Assembly (NCBI RefSeq): GCF_014191355.1
Contig: NZ_JACHWM010000011.1
Location: 62,001 to 126,000, forward strand
DNA from: Methylobacterium sp. R2-1
Lineage (GTDB): Bacteria > Pseudomonadota > Alphaproteobacteria > Rhizobiales > Beijerinckiaceae
Length of the DNA stretch: 64,000 bases
Direction of reading: 5' to 3'
The notes beneath the pieces were generated by a model that saw only the letters and a program-made list of their open reading frames with translations, did no database searches and had not been told where the DNA came from. The translations under genes were made by a program, and so were the position numbers. Below are positions 21,717 to 32,372 of this stretch, piece after piece; positions within the stretch are counted from its first letter, which is position 1, and every line of letters begins with the position of its first letter.

Positions 21717-23195
21717 ATGAGCCAGCCGACGCTTGCTGACCGGTCTCTTGGCGACCTGTTTCCGGAGGCGGACGCGGCGATCGCCGGCCGTCCGGTCGCC
21801 GGTCTCACCGCCGACAGCCGCCGGGTCGTGCCCGGCGGCGTGTTCGTGGCGGTGCCCGGCACGGCTGCCGACGGCCGACTCTTCGCCGCCGCCGCAGCAG
21901 CGGCCGGCGCGGTGGCCGTGGCCGGGGAGGGGAGGCGCCCGGAGGACCTGCCCGAAGCGACGGCGTGGATCGAAGTGGCGGATGCCCGCCGGGCACTCGC
22001 GCTCGCCGCCGCCCGTCTGTCCGGGCGCCAGCCGGAAACGGTGGTGGCGGTCACGGGCACCAGCGGGAAAAGCTCGGTCGCCGATTTCGTGCGCCAGATC
22101 CTGTCGCGCCTCGGCCAGGAGGCGGCGAGCCTCGGCACGGTCGGCATCGTCACGAACCGGGGCGCGGCCTACGGCTCGCTGACGACGCCCGATCCCGTTA
22201 CCCTGCACGAGACGCTGGCACGGCTGGCGGGGGAGGGCATCACCGATCTCGCCATGGAGGCCTCCTCCCACGGCATCGAGCAGCGCCGCCTCGACGGGGT
22301 GGAGCTGACGGCCGCCGCCTTCACCAATCTCGGCCGCGACCACCTCGATTACCACCCGACCATCGAGGATTATCTGGAAGCCAAGCTCCGGCTGTTCACG
22401 ACGCTGCTGCCGAAGGGCCGCCCGGTCATCGTCAACGCCGACGGTGCCTACGCCGAGCGCGTCATCGGCGTAGCCGACGCCGCCGGGCACATCATCCGGA
22501 CCACGGGACGCAACGGCGACTTCATCCGCCTGATCGAGGCAGGCACGGAAGGTTTTTCGCAGCGGCTGACACTGGCTCATGACGACAGGGAATACCGTGT
22601 GAGCCTGCCACTCGTCGGTGGGTTCCAAGTCGAGAACGCCCTCGTCGCGGCGGGCCTGGCCCTGGCGACGCCCACGGGCGCGGCCGATCCGGCGGGCGTC
22701 TTCGCGGCTCTCGAAGGGCTGACCGGCGTGCCGGGCCGCATGGAGCGCATCGGCCAGGCGAACGGGGGGCTTTGCCTCGTCGATTACGCTCATAAGCCGG
22801 AGGCGCTGGAGCACGTGCTGACGGCGCTCCGCCCCTTCGCCGGCGGGCGCCTCGTCGTGGTGTTCGGCTGCGGCGGCAACCGCGACGCCGGTAAGCGCCC
22901 GATCATGGGCGCGATCGCCGGGCGCCTCGCCGACCGGGTCATCGTCACCGACGACAACCCTCGCAACGAGGAGCCCGCCGCGATCCGCGCGGCCATTCTG
23001 GCCGCTGCTCCTGAGGCGGAAGAGATCGGCGATCGGGCCGAGGCGATCCGAGCGGGCGTGCGCGGCTTAGAGCCGGGCGATGTGCTCGTGGTGGCTGGCA
23101 AAGGTCATGAAACCGGCCAGATCGTCGGGTCACGCGTGCTCCCGTTCTCGGATCACGACACGGTGCGCGCCGCGATCGCGGAGTTGAATGGATGA
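21717..23195 (+). CDS. murE: UDP-MurNAc-tripeptide synthetase
   Basis: Protein of 492 residues adding the third residue to the peptidoglycan stem peptide. P-loop GTSGKSS at residues 114-120; substrate blocks include [14 protein letters not shown] and [16 protein letters not shown]. The DNPRNEEP motif near residue 413 is the signature of enzymes using meso-diaminopimelate rather than lysine. A carbamylated Lys is expected in the YLEAKLRLF segment. It overlaps murF by 4 bp. Confidence 0.96.
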   Translation: MSQPTLADRSLGDLFPEADAAIAGRPVAGLTADSRRVVPGGVFVAVPGTAADGRLFAAAAAAAGAVAVAGEGRRPEDLPEATAWIEVADARRALALAAARLSGRQPETVVAVTGTSGKSSVADFVRQILSRLGQEAASLGTVGIVTNRGAAYGSLTTPDPVTLHETLARLAGEGITDLAMEASSHGIEQRRLDGVELTAAAFTNLGRDHLDYHPTIEDYLEAKLRLFTTLLPKGRPVIVNADGAYAERVIGVADAAGHIIRTTGRNGDFIRLIEAGTEGFSQRLTLAHDDREYRVSLPLVGGFQVENALVAAGLALATPTGAADPAGVFAALEGLTGVPGRMERIGQANGGLCLVDYAHKPEALEHVLTALRPFAGGRLVVVFGCGGNRDAGKRPIMGAIAGRLADRVIVTDDNPRNEEPAAIRAAILAAAPEAEEIGDRAEAIRAGVRGLEPGDVLVVAGKGHETGQIVGSRVLPFSDHDTVRAAIAELNG

Positions 23196-24655
23196 CCGAC
23201 GCCCCCCTCTGGACTCCGGCGGCCCTGGAGACCGCAACCGGCGGGCACCTGATCGGCGCGCCGCGCGCCATTATGGGCGCCTCGATCGACACCCGCAGCC
23301 TGGAGCCCGGCGACCTGTTCTTCGCCATCCGCGGCGAGGCGCGGGACGGGCACGACTTCGTGGCGGCCGCCTTGGAAAAGGGCGCGGGTGCCGCGGTGGT
23401 CGCAGCCTCGCGCGCGAGGGAATTCGAGGGAATCGGACCGGTTCTCGCGGTGCCGGGGGAAGGCGAGGATCCGGTGCTGGAGGCCATGCACCGCCTTGGG
23501 CTCGCCGCCCGCGCCCGAACCGGGGCCGCCATCGTCGCGGTGACCGGCTCCGTCGGCAAGACCGGCACCAAGGAGGCGCTGCGCCACGTGCTCTCGGCGC
23601 AAGGCGCCACGCATGCCTCGATCGCCTCCTACAACAACCATTGGGGCGTGCCGCTGACGCTGACGCGGATGCCGGAAGGCACCCGCTTCGGCGTGTTCGA
23701 GATCGGCATGAACCACGGCGCCGAGATCCTGCCGCTCACCGCGATGGTGCGGCCGGACGTGGCGCTGATCACCACGGTCGAGCCGGTCCATATCGAGCAT
23801 TTCCAATCGCTCTCGGCGATCGCCGACGCGAAGGGCGAGATCTTCTCCGGGCTCAAGCCCGGCGGCGTCGCGGTGATCAACCGCGACAATCCGAACTACG
23901 AGCGGCTGCTGGCCCACGCCCACGCCTCGCGGGCCGGGCGCGTCATCACCTTCGGCGAGCACCCGGCAGCGGATGTGCGGGCCAACCGCATCCTGACGCG
24001 GCCCGACGTCTCGGTGGTCGATGCCACCGTGATGGGCATTCCCGTCACATACCAGCTCGGGACGCCCGGCCGGCACGTGGCGATGAACTCGCTCGGCGTT
24101 CTGGCCTGTATCCATGCGCTCGGCGCCGACCTTGCCCGCGCCGCCCTGTCGCTGGCAGGTCTGAAGCCGCCGGTCGGGCGCGGCGAGCGCACCGCGCTGC
24201 GGATCGGGGAGGGCGAGGCCTTCCTCATCGACGAGAGCTACAACGCCAACCCCGCCTCGGTCCGCGCCGCCTTGGCGACGCTCGCCGGCATCGAGACCGG
24301 CGCCAAGGGCCGGCGCATTGCCGTACTCGGCGACATGAAGGAGCTGGGCGCGGCCGGCGAGGCGCTTCACCGCGAACTCGCGGATGCGGTGGCCGCGAAC
24401 GGCATCGACCTCGTCTTCGCCGTCGGCCCCTTGATGGCGCACCTGTTCGAGGCGCTGCCGGTGCCGGTGCGGGGGACGGCCGCGCCGACCGCCGAGGGCG
24501 TTACCGACGCCGTCCTCGCGACGCTGCGGCCGGGCGATGCGGTGATGGTCAAGGGCTCCAACTCCATGCGCATGGTGCGCATTGTCGAAGTCGTGAAAGC
24601 CCGCTACGCGGTCGCGCCGGACCCGCGCGAAGCCTCGCTGAACGCGGTCCGCTGA
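23192..24655 (+). CDS. murF: UDP-MurNAc-tripeptide--D-Ala-D-Ala ligase
   Basis: Protein of 487 residues adding D-Ala-D-Ala to UDP-MurNAc-tripeptide. P-loop [12 protein letters not shown] (residues 119-130), [16 protein letters not shown] near 149, [11 protein letters not shown] near 172 and [15 protein letters not shown] near 347 are typical MurF blocks. The domain order is uridine-binding N-terminal, central ATPase and C-terminal Rossmann-like domain. The start overlaps the murE stop (ATGA), showing translational coupling. Confidence 0.96.
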   Translation: MTDAPLWTPAALETATGGHLIGAPRAIMGASIDTRSLEPGDLFFAIRGEARDGHDFVAAALEKGAGAAVVAASRAREFEGIGPVLAVPGEGEDPVLEAMHRLGLAARARTGAAIVAVTGSVGKTGTKEALRHVLSAQGATHASIASYNNHWGVPLTLTRMPEGTRFGVFEIGMNHGAEILPLTAMVRPDVALITTVEPVHIEHFQSLSAIADAKGEIFSGLKPGGVAVINRDNPNYERLLAHAHASRAGRVITFGEHPAADVRANRILTRPDVSVVDATVMGIPVTYQLGTPGRHVAMNSLGVLACIHALGADLARAALSLAGLKPPVGRGERTALRIGEGEAFLIDESYNANPASVRAALATLAGIETGAKGRRIAVLGDMKELGAAGEALHRELADAVAANGIDLVFAVGPLMAHLFEALPVPVRGTAAPTAEGVTDAVLATLRPGDAVMVKGSNSMRMVRIVEVVKARYAVAPDPREASLNAVR

Positions 24656-24759
24656 CTTTCCGATCACCGGTCAGGCCCCGCGCCCGGCCGTTCCTTCCGG
24701 CCGTGCACGACGCCGTGCCGGGCGTGTCGACAAAGAACCTGCCGCGGGCGGACGAACGC

Positions 24760-25842
24760 ATGCTCTATCTGCTGTCGGAACTGAGCGGCACGCTCACGCC
24801 GCTCAACGTGTTCCGCTACATCACTTTCCGCACGGGCGGGGCGCTGTTCACGGCGGGCTTCTTCGTGTTCTGGTTCGGGCCCTGGATCATCTCGCTCCTG
24901 CGCCTGCGCCAGGGCAAGGGCCAGCCGATCCGGGAGGACGGTCCGGCGACCCACCTGACCAAGCGTGGCACGCCGACCATGGGCGGCCTGATGATCCTGG
25001 CCGGCGCCGTAGTCTCGATCCTGCTCTGGACCAATCCGCACAACCACTACGTCTGGGTGACGCTCGCCGTAACCCTCGGCTTCGGCGCGATCGGCTTCTA
25101 CGACGACTACCTCAAGGTGACGAAGCAGTCGCATAAGGGCTTCTCGGGCCGCTTCCGCCTGTTGCTCGAATTCGCGATCGCGGGCGCGGCCTGCCTGATG
25201 ATCTCGATCTACTCGCCGCCCGCGCTGCAGAACCAGCTCGCCTTCCCCGTCTTCAAGGACGCGCTGCTGAATCTCGGCTGGTTCTGGGTGCCGTTCGCCG
25301 CCTTCGTGATCGTCGGCGCCGGCAACGCGGTCAACATCACAGACGGTCTCGACGGGCTCGCCATCGTGCCCGTCATGATCGCCTGCGCCACCTTCGGTGT
25401 GATCGCCTACCTCGTCGGCAACGTCATCTACGCCGGCTACCTGCAGGTGAACTACGTGCGCGACACCGGTGAACTCGCCGTCGTCTGCGGCGCGGTGATC
25501 GGGGCGGGGCTCGGCTTCCTCTGGTTCAACGCACCGCCCGCGCAGATCTTCATGGGCGATACCGGATCGCTGGCACTCGGCGGTCTGCTCGGCTCGATCG
25601 CAGTGGCCGCCAAGCACGAGATCGTGCTCGCCATCGTCGGCGGGTTGTTCGTCCTGGAGATCATGTCGGTGATCATCCAGGTCCTGTCGTTCAAGCTCAC
25701 GGGCAAGCGCGTCTTCCGCATGGCGCCGATCCACCACCATTTCGAGCAGAAGGGCTGGAAGGAGCCGCAGGTCGTGATCCGCTTCTGGATCATCGCGGTC
25801 ATTCTGGCGCTGGTCGGGCTTGCCACGCTGAAGCTGCGCTGA
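24760..25842 (+). CDS. mraY: Phospho-MurNAc-pentapeptide translocase
   Basis: Protein of 360 residues, the standard MraY length, with about ten membrane helices. It transfers phospho-MurNAc-pentapeptide to undecaprenyl phosphate, making lipid I. Hallmarks are [13 protein letters not shown] near residue 68, the [10 protein letters not shown] acidic motif near 112, [10 protein letters not shown] near 194, [12 protein letters not shown] near 264 and MAPIHHHFE near 323. ATG 24760 starts the conserved MLYLLSE N-terminus; the frame is open upstream within murF but without meaning. Confidence 0.97.
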   Translation: MLYLLSELSGTLTPLNVFRYITFRTGGALFTAGFFVFWFGPWIISLLRLRQGKGQPIREDGPATHLTKRGTPTMGGLMILAGAVVSILLWTNPHNHYVWVTLAVTLGFGAIGFYDDYLKVTKQSHKGFSGRFRLLLEFAIAGAACLMISIYSPPALQNQLAFPVFKDALLNLGWFWVPFAAFVIVGAGNAVNITDGLDGLAIVPVMIACATFGVIAYLVGNVIYAGYLQVNYVRDTGELAVVCGAVIGAGLGFLWFNAPPAQIFMGDTGSLALGGLLGSIAVAAKHEIVLAIVGGLFVLEIMSVIIQVLSFKLTGKRVFRMAPIHHHFEQKGWKEPQVVIRFWIIAVILALVGLATLKLR

Positions 25843-25868
25843 GCCTCGGCCGGACGAGAGACACAACC

Positions 25869-27245
25869 ATGACGCCAGCCACCACCTTTGTCGGCCAGAA
25901 GGTCGCCCTGTTCGGCCTCGGCGGGTCCGGGCTCGCCACGGTCCGCTCGCTCCTGGCCGGCGGTGCCGACGTCCTGGCCTGGGACGACAACGCGGGCAGC
26001 CGCGACCGCGCCCGCGAGCAGGGCATCACCGTCACGGATCTCAACGAGGCCGATTGGTCGGGCTTCTCCGCCCTGGTGCTGGCGCCCGGCGTGCCGCTGA
26101 CCCATCCCGAGCCGCACTGGACGGTCGGATTGGCGCAGCAGGCCGGCCTCCCGATCATCGGCGACATCGAGATCTTCTGCCGCGAGCGCGCGGCCCTGGC
26201 GCCGGACGCGCCCTTCGTCGCCATCACCGGCACCAACGGCAAGTCCACCACCACCGCACTCACCGCCCACCTGCTGCGCCATGCCGGACGCGACGTGCAG
26301 ATGGGCGGCAATATCGGCACCGCGATCCTGTCGCTGGAGCCGCCCGCCTCGAACCGCATCCACGTGGTCGAGCTGTCCTCGTTTCAGATCGACCTGACGC
26401 CCTCGCTGAAGCCCAGCGTCGGCATCCTGCTCAACCTGACGCCGGACCATCTCGACCGTCACGGCACCATGGAGAACTACGCCGCGATCAAGGAGCGGCT
26501 GGTGGCAGGCGCGGATCTGGCGGTGATCGGCGTCGATGACGCCTACTGCGCCGCCATCGCGGAGCGCCGCACGGGCGAGCGCATCCGCCTCCATGTCGAG
26601 GGCCACGGCAACGGGGCGAGCGACTACGTCGGCGCCGCCGGCACGGTGCGTGGTCCCGACGGTGCCGTGATCGCGGAGGTTTCCGGCATCCAGTCCCTGC
26701 TCGGCGACCACAACCTCCAGAACGCCGCCGCGGCGGTCGCCGCTGCGATCCGGCTCGGCCTCAGCGGCGAGGCCATTGCAGCGGGGCTGAAGAGCTTCCC
26801 CGGTCTCGCCCACCGCATGGAGCCCCTGCGCCGGATCGGTGCGACGCTGTTCGTCAACGATTCAAAGGCGACCAACGCCGATTCGACCGAGAAGGCCCTG
26901 CTGGCCTTCCGCGACATCCACTGGATCGTCGGCGGTAAGGCGAAGGAGGGTGGCATCGAACCATTGGCGCCGCTGTTCGACCGCGTGGCCCACGCCTACC
27001 TGATCGGCGCATCGAGCGACGCCTTCGCCGCGACGCTCGAAGGGCGCGTGCCCTTCACCCACTGCGGCACGCTGGAGGCCGCGACCGAAGCGGCGGCGCA
27101 GGCCGCCCGCAGGTCCGGGACGGAGGCGCCCGTCGTGCTGCTGTCGCCGGCCTGCGCCTCCTACGACCAGTTCCCGAATTTCGAGGTCCGCGGCGACCGG
27201 TTCCGCGGTCTCGTCGCTGCCCTGCCGGGCGCTGCGGCGGACTGA
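25869..27245 (+). CDS. murD: UDP-MurNAc-L-alanine--D-glutamate ligase
   Basis: Protein of 458 residues that adds D-glutamate to UDP-MurNAc-L-Ala. The Rossmann start [14 protein letters not shown]-loop [10 protein letters not shown] (121-130), [10 protein letters not shown] near 143, ELSSFQID near 166 and [15 protein letters not shown] near 326 are diagnostic. It follows mraY by 26 bp and ends the cell-wall cluster here: ftsW and murG do not follow, and a convergent antiporter gene ends 8 bp away. Confidence 0.96.
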   Translation: MTPATTFVGQKVALFGLGGSGLATVRSLLAGGADVLAWDDNAGSRDRAREQGITVTDLNEADWSGFSALVLAPGVPLTHPEPHWTVGLAQQAGLPIIGDIEIFCRERAALAPDAPFVAITGTNGKSTTTALTAHLLRHAGRDVQMGGNIGTAILSLEPPASNRIHVVELSSFQIDLTPSLKPSVGILLNLTPDHLDRHGTMENYAAIKERLVAGADLAVIGVDDAYCAAIAERRTGERIRLHVEGHGNGASDYVGAAGTVRGPDGAVIAEVSGIQSLLGDHNLQNAAAAVAAAIRLGLSGEAIAAGLKSFPGLAHRMEPLRRIGATLFVNDSKATNADSTEKALLAFRDIHWIVGGKAKEGGIEPLAPLFDRVAHAYLIGASSDAFAATLEGRVPFTHCGTLEAATEAAAQAARRSGTEAPVVLLSPACASYDQFPNFEVRGDRFRGLVAALPGAAAD

Positions 27246-27253
27246 TCCCGCTC

Positions 27254-29158
27254 TCAGGCGCTCTTCCCGATCGGCTGCGCTTCGGCCGGCACCTCGGCGG
27301 CGTTAATTTCCACCGCGCTCTCGCGCTCCGTGTGGCGCCCCTTGCCAACCGTGCGGCGGGCGCGGAAGGCGGGCCGCGCCTCCGCTTCCCGCCGCTTCAG
27401 CATGGTGCGGAACTCGTCGCGCCGCTCGTGGATCGAGGCGATGACGTGGCCCATCGGCACGCCGACATCGACGAGCACGGCCTCCGAGAGCTGCAGCGAG
27501 GCTTCGATCGTCTCTGGCACCGCGTCGTCCACACCCATCTCGTAGAGCTGCGTGGCGTGGCGCGCGTCGCGGGCGCGGGCGACGATGGTGAGGTCCGGCC
27601 GCTCGGCGCGGGCCGCCTGCACCACCGCCTCCACCGCACGCGGATTGTCGAGGGTCACCACGAGGGCACGGGCCGTGGCGATGTCGCAGCGGCGCAGCAT
27701 CTCCGTGTTGGCGGAATCACCGAAATAGACCGGGCTGCCGAGCCGGCGCTGCTCGCCGACGCGGGCGGGGTCCGAATCGAGGGCGATGTAGGGGATGGCG
27801 TGGCGCTTCAGCATCTCGCCGACGAGCCGCCCGACCCGGCCGTAGCCCGCGACGATCACCCGGTTCTGCTGCGGGTCCGGCACCGGCTCGGCCCGCGCCC
27901 GGCCGAGCGCCTCCCTGGACACCCGCTTTCCGATCCGGCGGCCGAGCGCCGCGAGGCCGGGGATCGCGATCATAGTCACGGTGGTGACGATGAGGGCGGC
28001 GCCCCCCACCGGCTCCGGAACCAGTCCCGCGGCCATGGCACCGCCGATCAGCACGAAGGCGAACTCGCCGCCGGGGCCGATCAGCAGCGCCGTCTCCAGA
28101 GCGACCGCGCGGGAGATCCCCATGATGCGGGCGCCCCCCAGCACCACCGCGCCCTTGATCAGGAGCAGCCCCAGCGACAGGCCGAGGATCGCGCCCGGCG
28201 CGGCGACGAGCTGGGCCGGGTCGAGGTTCATGCCGACCGAGACGAAGAACACGCCGAGCAGGAGCCCCTTGAACGGGTCAATCGTCGCCTCGATCGCCCG
28301 GCGATACTCCGTCTCCGCGAGCAACAGGCCGGCGACGAAGGCGCCAAGCGTCATCGACAGGCCGCTTCCGGCCGCGACCAGCGCCGTCGCCACGATGACG
28401 AGCAGGCAGGCGGCCATGAACAGCTCGGGCGAGCGGGTTCGCGCCACGAGGTGGAAGAGCGGGCGGAGCGCCATCCGGCCGGCCACTACGATCACCACAA
28501 GGGCGACCGCCGCCTGACCGAGCGCAAGGGCGAGGGCGCCGCCGAGGTCACCGCCATCCTTCCGGCCGAGCACGGCGATGGCGAACAGGATCGGGGCGAC
28601 CGCCAGATCCTGGAACAGCAGGATCGCGAAGCTGGTGCGCCCGGCCGGCGTGCCGAGCCGCTTCTGCTCGGCGAGCACCGGCAGCACCACGGCGGTGGAG
28701 GAGAGAGCGAGCGCGAGCCCCACCAGGACCGCGCCGGCCACCGGCTGATCCAGCGCAACGAGGATCGCGGCGATGACGGCCGCGGACGCCGCCACCTGGA
28801 TCGCGCCGAGGCCGAACACGAGCCGGCGCAACACCCTCAGGCGCTCCCAGGACAGCTCGATCCCGATCATGAACATCAGGAAGATGACGCCGAACTCGGC
28901 GAGATGCGCGATCTCCGAGCGGTTGCCGATGGTGAAGGGGGCAAGCCACGGATGCGCGTCGGCGAAGCGGCCGAGACCGAACGGGCCGAGCAGCGCTCCG
29001 GCGCCGAGGAAGCCGAGCACCGGACTGATCTTCAGGCGGTGGAACAGCGGCACGACGATCCCGGCCGTGACGAGAAAGAGGATCGCCTCCCGGTAGCCGC
29101 CCGCATGCGCGCCCGCTTGCGCGGCGATCTGGGTTCCGGCCTGCACGGGGTCGGTCAT
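27254..29158 (-). CDS. CPA2-family monovalent cation/proton antiporter with RCK domain (KefB/YbaL type)
   Basis: Protein of 634 residues. Residues ~20-400 form the ~12-helix Na/H-exchanger fold, with the family block LGFLGAGALLGPFGLG near 48, the acidic FMIGIELSWERL region and GAFVAGLLLAET. Residues ~430-560 form a TrkA-N/RCK domain with GYGRVGRLVGEML and the GDSANTEMLRR block. It should exchange K+ or Na+ for protons at the inner membrane, gated by nucleotide binding. ATG 29158 is chosen; the open frame upstream is not hydrophobic. Confidence 0.92.
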   Translation of the reverse strand: MTDPVQAGTQIAAQAGAHAGGYREAILFLVTAGIVVPLFHRLKISPVLGFLGAGALLGPFGLGRFADAHPWLAPFTIGNRSEIAHLAEFGVIFLMFMIGIELSWERLRVLRRLVFGLGAIQVAASAAVIAAILVALDQPVAGAVLVGLALALSSTAVVLPVLAEQKRLGTPAGRTSFAILLFQDLAVAPILFAIAVLGRKDGGDLGGALALALGQAAVALVVIVVAGRMALRPLFHLVARTRSPELFMAACLLVIVATALVAAGSGLSMTLGAFVAGLLLAETEYRRAIEATIDPFKGLLLGVFFVSVGMNLDPAQLVAAPGAILGLSLGLLLIKGAVVLGGARIMGISRAVALETALLIGPGGEFAFVLIGGAMAAGLVPEPVGGAALIVTTVTMIAIPGLAALGRRIGKRVSREALGRARAEPVPDPQQNRVIVAGYGRVGRLVGEMLKRHAIPYIALDSDPARVGEQRRLGSPVYFGDSANTEMLRRCDIATARALVVTLDNPRAVEAVVQAARAERPDLTIVARARDARHATQLYEMGVDDAVPETIEASLQLSEAVLVDVGVPMGHVIASIHERRDEFRTMLKRREAEARPAFRARRTVGKGRHTERESAVEINAAEVPAEAQPIGKSA

Positions 29159-29487
29159 CGGGGTTGTACGCTGACGCTGGAAGACGAGAAGGAGGGCGGT
29201 CCGGCTCCTTGCAGCTTCGATGCCGCCAGGGGATCCAGGCGCATCATGGGCGGCGAGCCGGTCGCGGAGCAACCGTTTTCAGCGCCGGCCCGCGGTTTTC
29301 GCGCCCCGGCTTCAGGGTGCCTCACAACGCGCCCGATCTCGGACCATTCTCGCTCCGGCGACGAAAGCGCGGCGTGCGTTTCGCGGGAGACACCCAGCCT
29401 GGGCGGTCAGGCTCCGCCGCCATCCACCGCTCATCGCTCTGGCCGGCACAACTTCGGCACAATACGCGCTTACGCTCGGGTAACGCG
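29159..29487. other. Divergent intergenic region
   Basis: 329 bp between the antiporter start (minus) and a membrane-protein start (plus). Frames across it have no family features, ribosome-binding sites or repeats. It likely carries both promoters. Confidence 0.5.
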
Positions 29488-30768
29488 ATGTTAGGAGGTA
29501 GCGGGTCCGCCGCCTCCGGAGGCCCGCAGCAGTCCAAGAAGCGCATGAATTTCTTCCGCAGACAGCCTCCGAACCGGGACGTGCAGCGCGAGCGGCGCGA
29601 CTGGGTGCTCGACCAGCAGCGCTGGAAGCACGAGCGCGACATCGAGCGCGGGTACCGCATCAAGTGGGGCTACGTCGCCATCGCCTATCTCGTCGAGTTC
29701 ATGGTGATCGGCGCCTCGCTGTGGGGCGCGTGGCTGTTCGCGGGCTATTACAGCGACGGCGACGAGCGGGCGTTCTACTTCATGCTGCTCGCGCCGCTGG
29801 TCTACGCCGCGGTGGAATTGTGCCGCGTGCCGCTCGGCATCCTGGCGCGCACGCAGCGCTCGTGGTTCGTGAAAGGTCTAGCGATCATCGGCATCATCTT
29901 CGCCGCGGGCGTGACGACCAAGTCGGTGTCGCAGCTCGGCGAGATGATGTTCCATCCCCGCCTGATGGATGCGGCCAAGGCCAAGACCGCCCTCAAGGAC
30001 GCGCAGGCCGATCGCGACAGCATCGATACCCGGATCGCCGCCGCCAACGCCCGTGTCGAGCAGTACACGAACGAACTGGAGCAGATCGAGAAGCGCTCGG
30101 CCGAGAACGCCTCTCAGCTCGCCGGGCTCCCGGCGCAGCGCTGCGAGCGCGTCTACGGCACCAACAGCCGCGGCATGCGCTACTCGAACCTCAAATGCGT
30201 CACCGACCCGCGCACCGCGACCCTCAACGCCGCGGTGGCCAAGGCCGGGAACGACCGCAGCGGCATCGTCAAGGAACTGGAGGAGGCACGCAAGGCGCGC
30301 GGGCTCCTCGACCGGGGCGCCGCCGACCGCAAGGTCGCCGATGCCGAGCAGGCCTACCGCAACGCGGTCAACCGCTCGCAGCTCCACTCCTTCACCGCCA
30401 TGGTCTACGGCGTCGATCCGATCGACGTCAGCGACGCGCAGGTCCACGCCTTCCTGCGCATCTTCGTGTTCGTGCCGGCGCTCTGCGCCGCCTTCGCCTC
30501 GACGATCCTGGCGCTCTCGGCCGTCTCGGTGCGCAAGACCTTCATGGACGAGGACGATCTCGGTGCTACCGTGAACCCCGAGGCCACGCCCTACCTGCTC
30601 GCCTCCATCGCCGAGGGCGTGCGCCAGGAGATGGCGCTGGCCCAGCCGAGACCCGTCACGCGCGACGCATCGGTGATCCCGCTCGAGCGGCGCACGGCGC
30701 CCGTGGTGCCGCCGCCCCCGCCGCCCGCCAACACATCCGGCAACGCCCCGACCGGCGTGACCGCGTAA
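29488..30768 (+). CDS. Membrane protein with periplasmic or cytoplasmic coiled coil, DUF4407-like layout
   Basis: Protein of 426 residues of unrecognised family. Three membrane helices lie at ~62-88, 95-118 and 128-146, followed by a long coiled coil (~155-290: KTALKDAQADRDSIDTRI-type heptads). A final membrane helix (~330-360) and a Pro-rich tail (PPPPPPAN) complete it. Helices flanking a coiled coil is the architecture of DUF4407 proteins; I infer similarity only from layout. ATG 29488 is used; a second in-frame ATG is at 29545. Probably works with the next membrane gene. Confidence 0.6.
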   Translation: MLGGSGSAASGGPQQSKKRMNFFRRQPPNRDVQRERRDWVLDQQRWKHERDIERGYRIKWGYVAIAYLVEFMVIGASLWGAWLFAGYYSDGDERAFYFMLLAPLVYAAVELCRVPLGILARTQRSWFVKGLAIIGIIFAAGVTTKSVSQLGEMMFHPRLMDAAKAKTALKDAQADRDSIDTRIAAANARVEQYTNELEQIEKRSAENASQLAGLPAQRCERVYGTNSRGMRYSNLKCVTDPRTATLNAAVAKAGNDRSGIVKELEEARKARGLLDRGAADRKVADAEQAYRNAVNRSQLHSFTAMVYGVDPIDVSDAQVHAFLRIFVFVPALCAAFASTILALSAVSVRKTFMDEDDLGATVNPEATPYLLASIAEGVRQEMALAQPRPVTRDASVIPLERRTAPVVPPPPPPANTSGNAPTGVTA

Positions 30769-30773
30769 GTTCC

Positions 30774-30814
30774 TCGAACCGCTCCCGATCACGCTGTGAT
30801 CGGGAGCGGTTCGA
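30774..30814. repeat. Perfect 19-bp palindrome
   Basis: The arms 30774-30792 and 30796-30814 are exactly complementary around a 3-base loop (GCT), directly after the preceding stop codon. No T-run follows, so it is either a strong hairpin acting as terminator/processing site or a copy of a dispersed palindromic element. Confidence 0.75.
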
Positions 30815-30895
30815 ATCCCTGTTTCAACGCGCTCTCCTGCGCCGAACCGGCGGCCACTTCGGCGGAGAGCGCTGCTTCAAGTCGAGCGCCCGGCC

Positions 30896-31549
30896 ATGAG
30901 CATCCACACCGAGGGCACGCACGAGAACATCGTGCTCGCGCAACATGTCAACGGCCGCCTGCGGGCGGAAGCACGGATGCACTTCGCCCGCGCCTTCCTG
31001 CTGCGGGCGATCGGAGCCGGCGCCTTCTCGGCGCTCGCCGGGATCGGTATCGGCGCCGCCTGCTACGGCTACGCCTACATGAACCAGTTCGACTCGGCGG
31101 CGGAAAAGATCGCCAGCGCCATGCAGACGGCGCTCTCCGATGTGACGCTGAAGACCAAGGGCGAGGTCACGCTCACCGACAACACACTGAAGATCGAAGC
31201 CCTGCCGGCGCAGAAAGCCAACGCGGTGCCGACGCCGACCAAGGCCCAGCTCGGCACCGACGCCGTGCCGGCCTCGCAGGCGCCGGTGAATACGACCTTC
31301 ACGGTGTTCAAGCAGGTGCCCTATCTCGACGGGCAGATCGTCACCGGCTGGAACTTCAAGGCCAACGAGGAACGGCCGTTCCAGCAATATTGCTACTTCT
31401 CCCGTCGCTCGAACGAGTCGAAGGGACAGGTCGAAATCAAGATCGACCTCGCCATGGACGGCAAGACGCTTCCGCAGCCGCAGAAGTCAGACGTGAACCT
31501 CGGCATCCTGGCCACCAACTGCGTGTGGCATGACGGGAAGACGTTGTAG
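30896..31549 (+). CDS. Single-pass membrane protein of unknown function
   Basis: Protein of 217 residues with a ~35-residue cytoplasmic start, one membrane helix (residues ~36-58, Gly/Ala-rich) and a periplasmic domain. The latter ends in a compact region with Cys in QYCYFSRRS and ATNCVWHD (a likely disulfide). No family recognised. It follows the DUF4407-like gene on the same strand after a large palindrome, so the two may form a functional unit with attenuated expression of this second gene. Confidence 0.62.
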   Translation: MSIHTEGTHENIVLAQHVNGRLRAEARMHFARAFLLRAIGAGAFSALAGIGIGAACYGYAYMNQFDSAAEKIASAMQTALSDVTLKTKGEVTLTDNTLKIEALPAQKANAVPTPTKAQLGTDAVPASQAPVNTTFTVFKQVPYLDGQIVTGWNFKANEERPFQQYCYFSRRSNESKGQVEIKIDLAMDGKTLPQPQKSDVNLGILATNCVWHDGKTL

Positions 31550-31668
31550 CCGGGTCATGAGCTTCGACGATCGAGCGGAAGCGAAAAACCTCGGCATCAG
31601 ATCAACCGAGGCGCATCCGCTGCATCGCCTGCCCGCTATCGTAAGAATTGCGCCGCCGCCCAACGAAA

Positions 31669-32328
31669 CTACTGATACTTCAAAGCCGTCAAAAACGCTT
31701 TGCCATAATCACCAACGATCGTTCCAATTTTCTTGCCGCCGGCCCATTTCGGTTTCACATTCTTGTCGCCGTTGATCAGAGCGCGCGCATCGAACCAGCG
31801 CTGTGATGAGCCATTGAAGTAATCAAACAGTGTTCCACTCGCAGGGCGAAAGAGCCCATCCATCATTCCCGTAATGAGGATTGTCGCCCCGAGTGCCGGA
31901 TCGAGGACAGCATCCGGGTCATCGTACAACCGATCATTCATCCCGAGATGCTTGCCCATCTTTTTATAATTCACGCCATGTGTGAGCTGGACATATCCTC
32001 TTCCGTAGTAGGAATTCCCATTCGGATGACGAGTGGCGTAATTATAGATGCCCTTTTTAGCGCAGTATTTCGTAACCGTGTCATATGCATCCTTATCTGT
32101 CGTCGCAAATCCCTCTCGAACGGGCTGCATGCGCGCGCCAGTTTCATGCCATGCAGTGGCCAACTCGTAGGCGAGCCATTCCAGGGCATCATAGGAAACG
32201 ATCTTATCCCAGACATCGAATATGGCATCGAAGCCATGCATGCGCTCCGGCGTGAGAGACTTGCCATTGAGGGCAGAGCTTGGAAAGTGCTGCTTAAAAT
32301 AATGCCGATCGACCACCGGTTCGGTCAT
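31669..32328 (-). CDS. GH19-type chitinase/lysozyme-like peptidoglycan hydrolase
   Basis: Protein of 219 residues without signal peptide or membrane segment. It carries the lysozyme-like GH19 pattern: ATAWHETGARMQP near residue 63 (with the catalytic Glu), YYGRGYVQLTHGVNYKKMG near 107 and a C-terminal region ending in a short Tyr-rich strand. Phage endolysins of this type cleave glycan strands. ATG 32328 has a GGGAGAGG ribosome-binding site. It is second in a two-gene unit, 44 bp after an amidase gene, in a segment of lower GC than its flanks, suggesting acquisition from a phage. Confidence 0.82.
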   Translation of the reverse strand: MTEPVVDRHYFKQHFPSSALNGKSLTPERMHGFDAIFDVWDKIVSYDALEWLAYELATAWHETGARMQPVREGFATTDKDAYDTVTKYCAKKGIYNYATRHPNGNSYYGRGYVQLTHGVNYKKMGKHLGMNDRLYDDPDAVLDPALGATILITGMMDGLFRPASGTLFDYFNGSSQRWFDARALINGDKNVKPKWAGGKKIGTIVGDYGKAFLTALKYQ

Positions 32329-32372
32329 CGCACCTCTCCCAAGAATAGCTTCGGAAAGAAACTTCAACTCAG

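Noticed and set aside
20589..22814. 741-residue minus-strand frame across ftsI/murE
   Set aside because: Spans two confirmed genes in antisense and has low-complexity composition.
27332..29494. 720-residue plus-strand frame opposite the antiporter
   Set aside because: Antisense shadow of the CPA2 gene with a Arg/Asp/His-rich composition and no domain.
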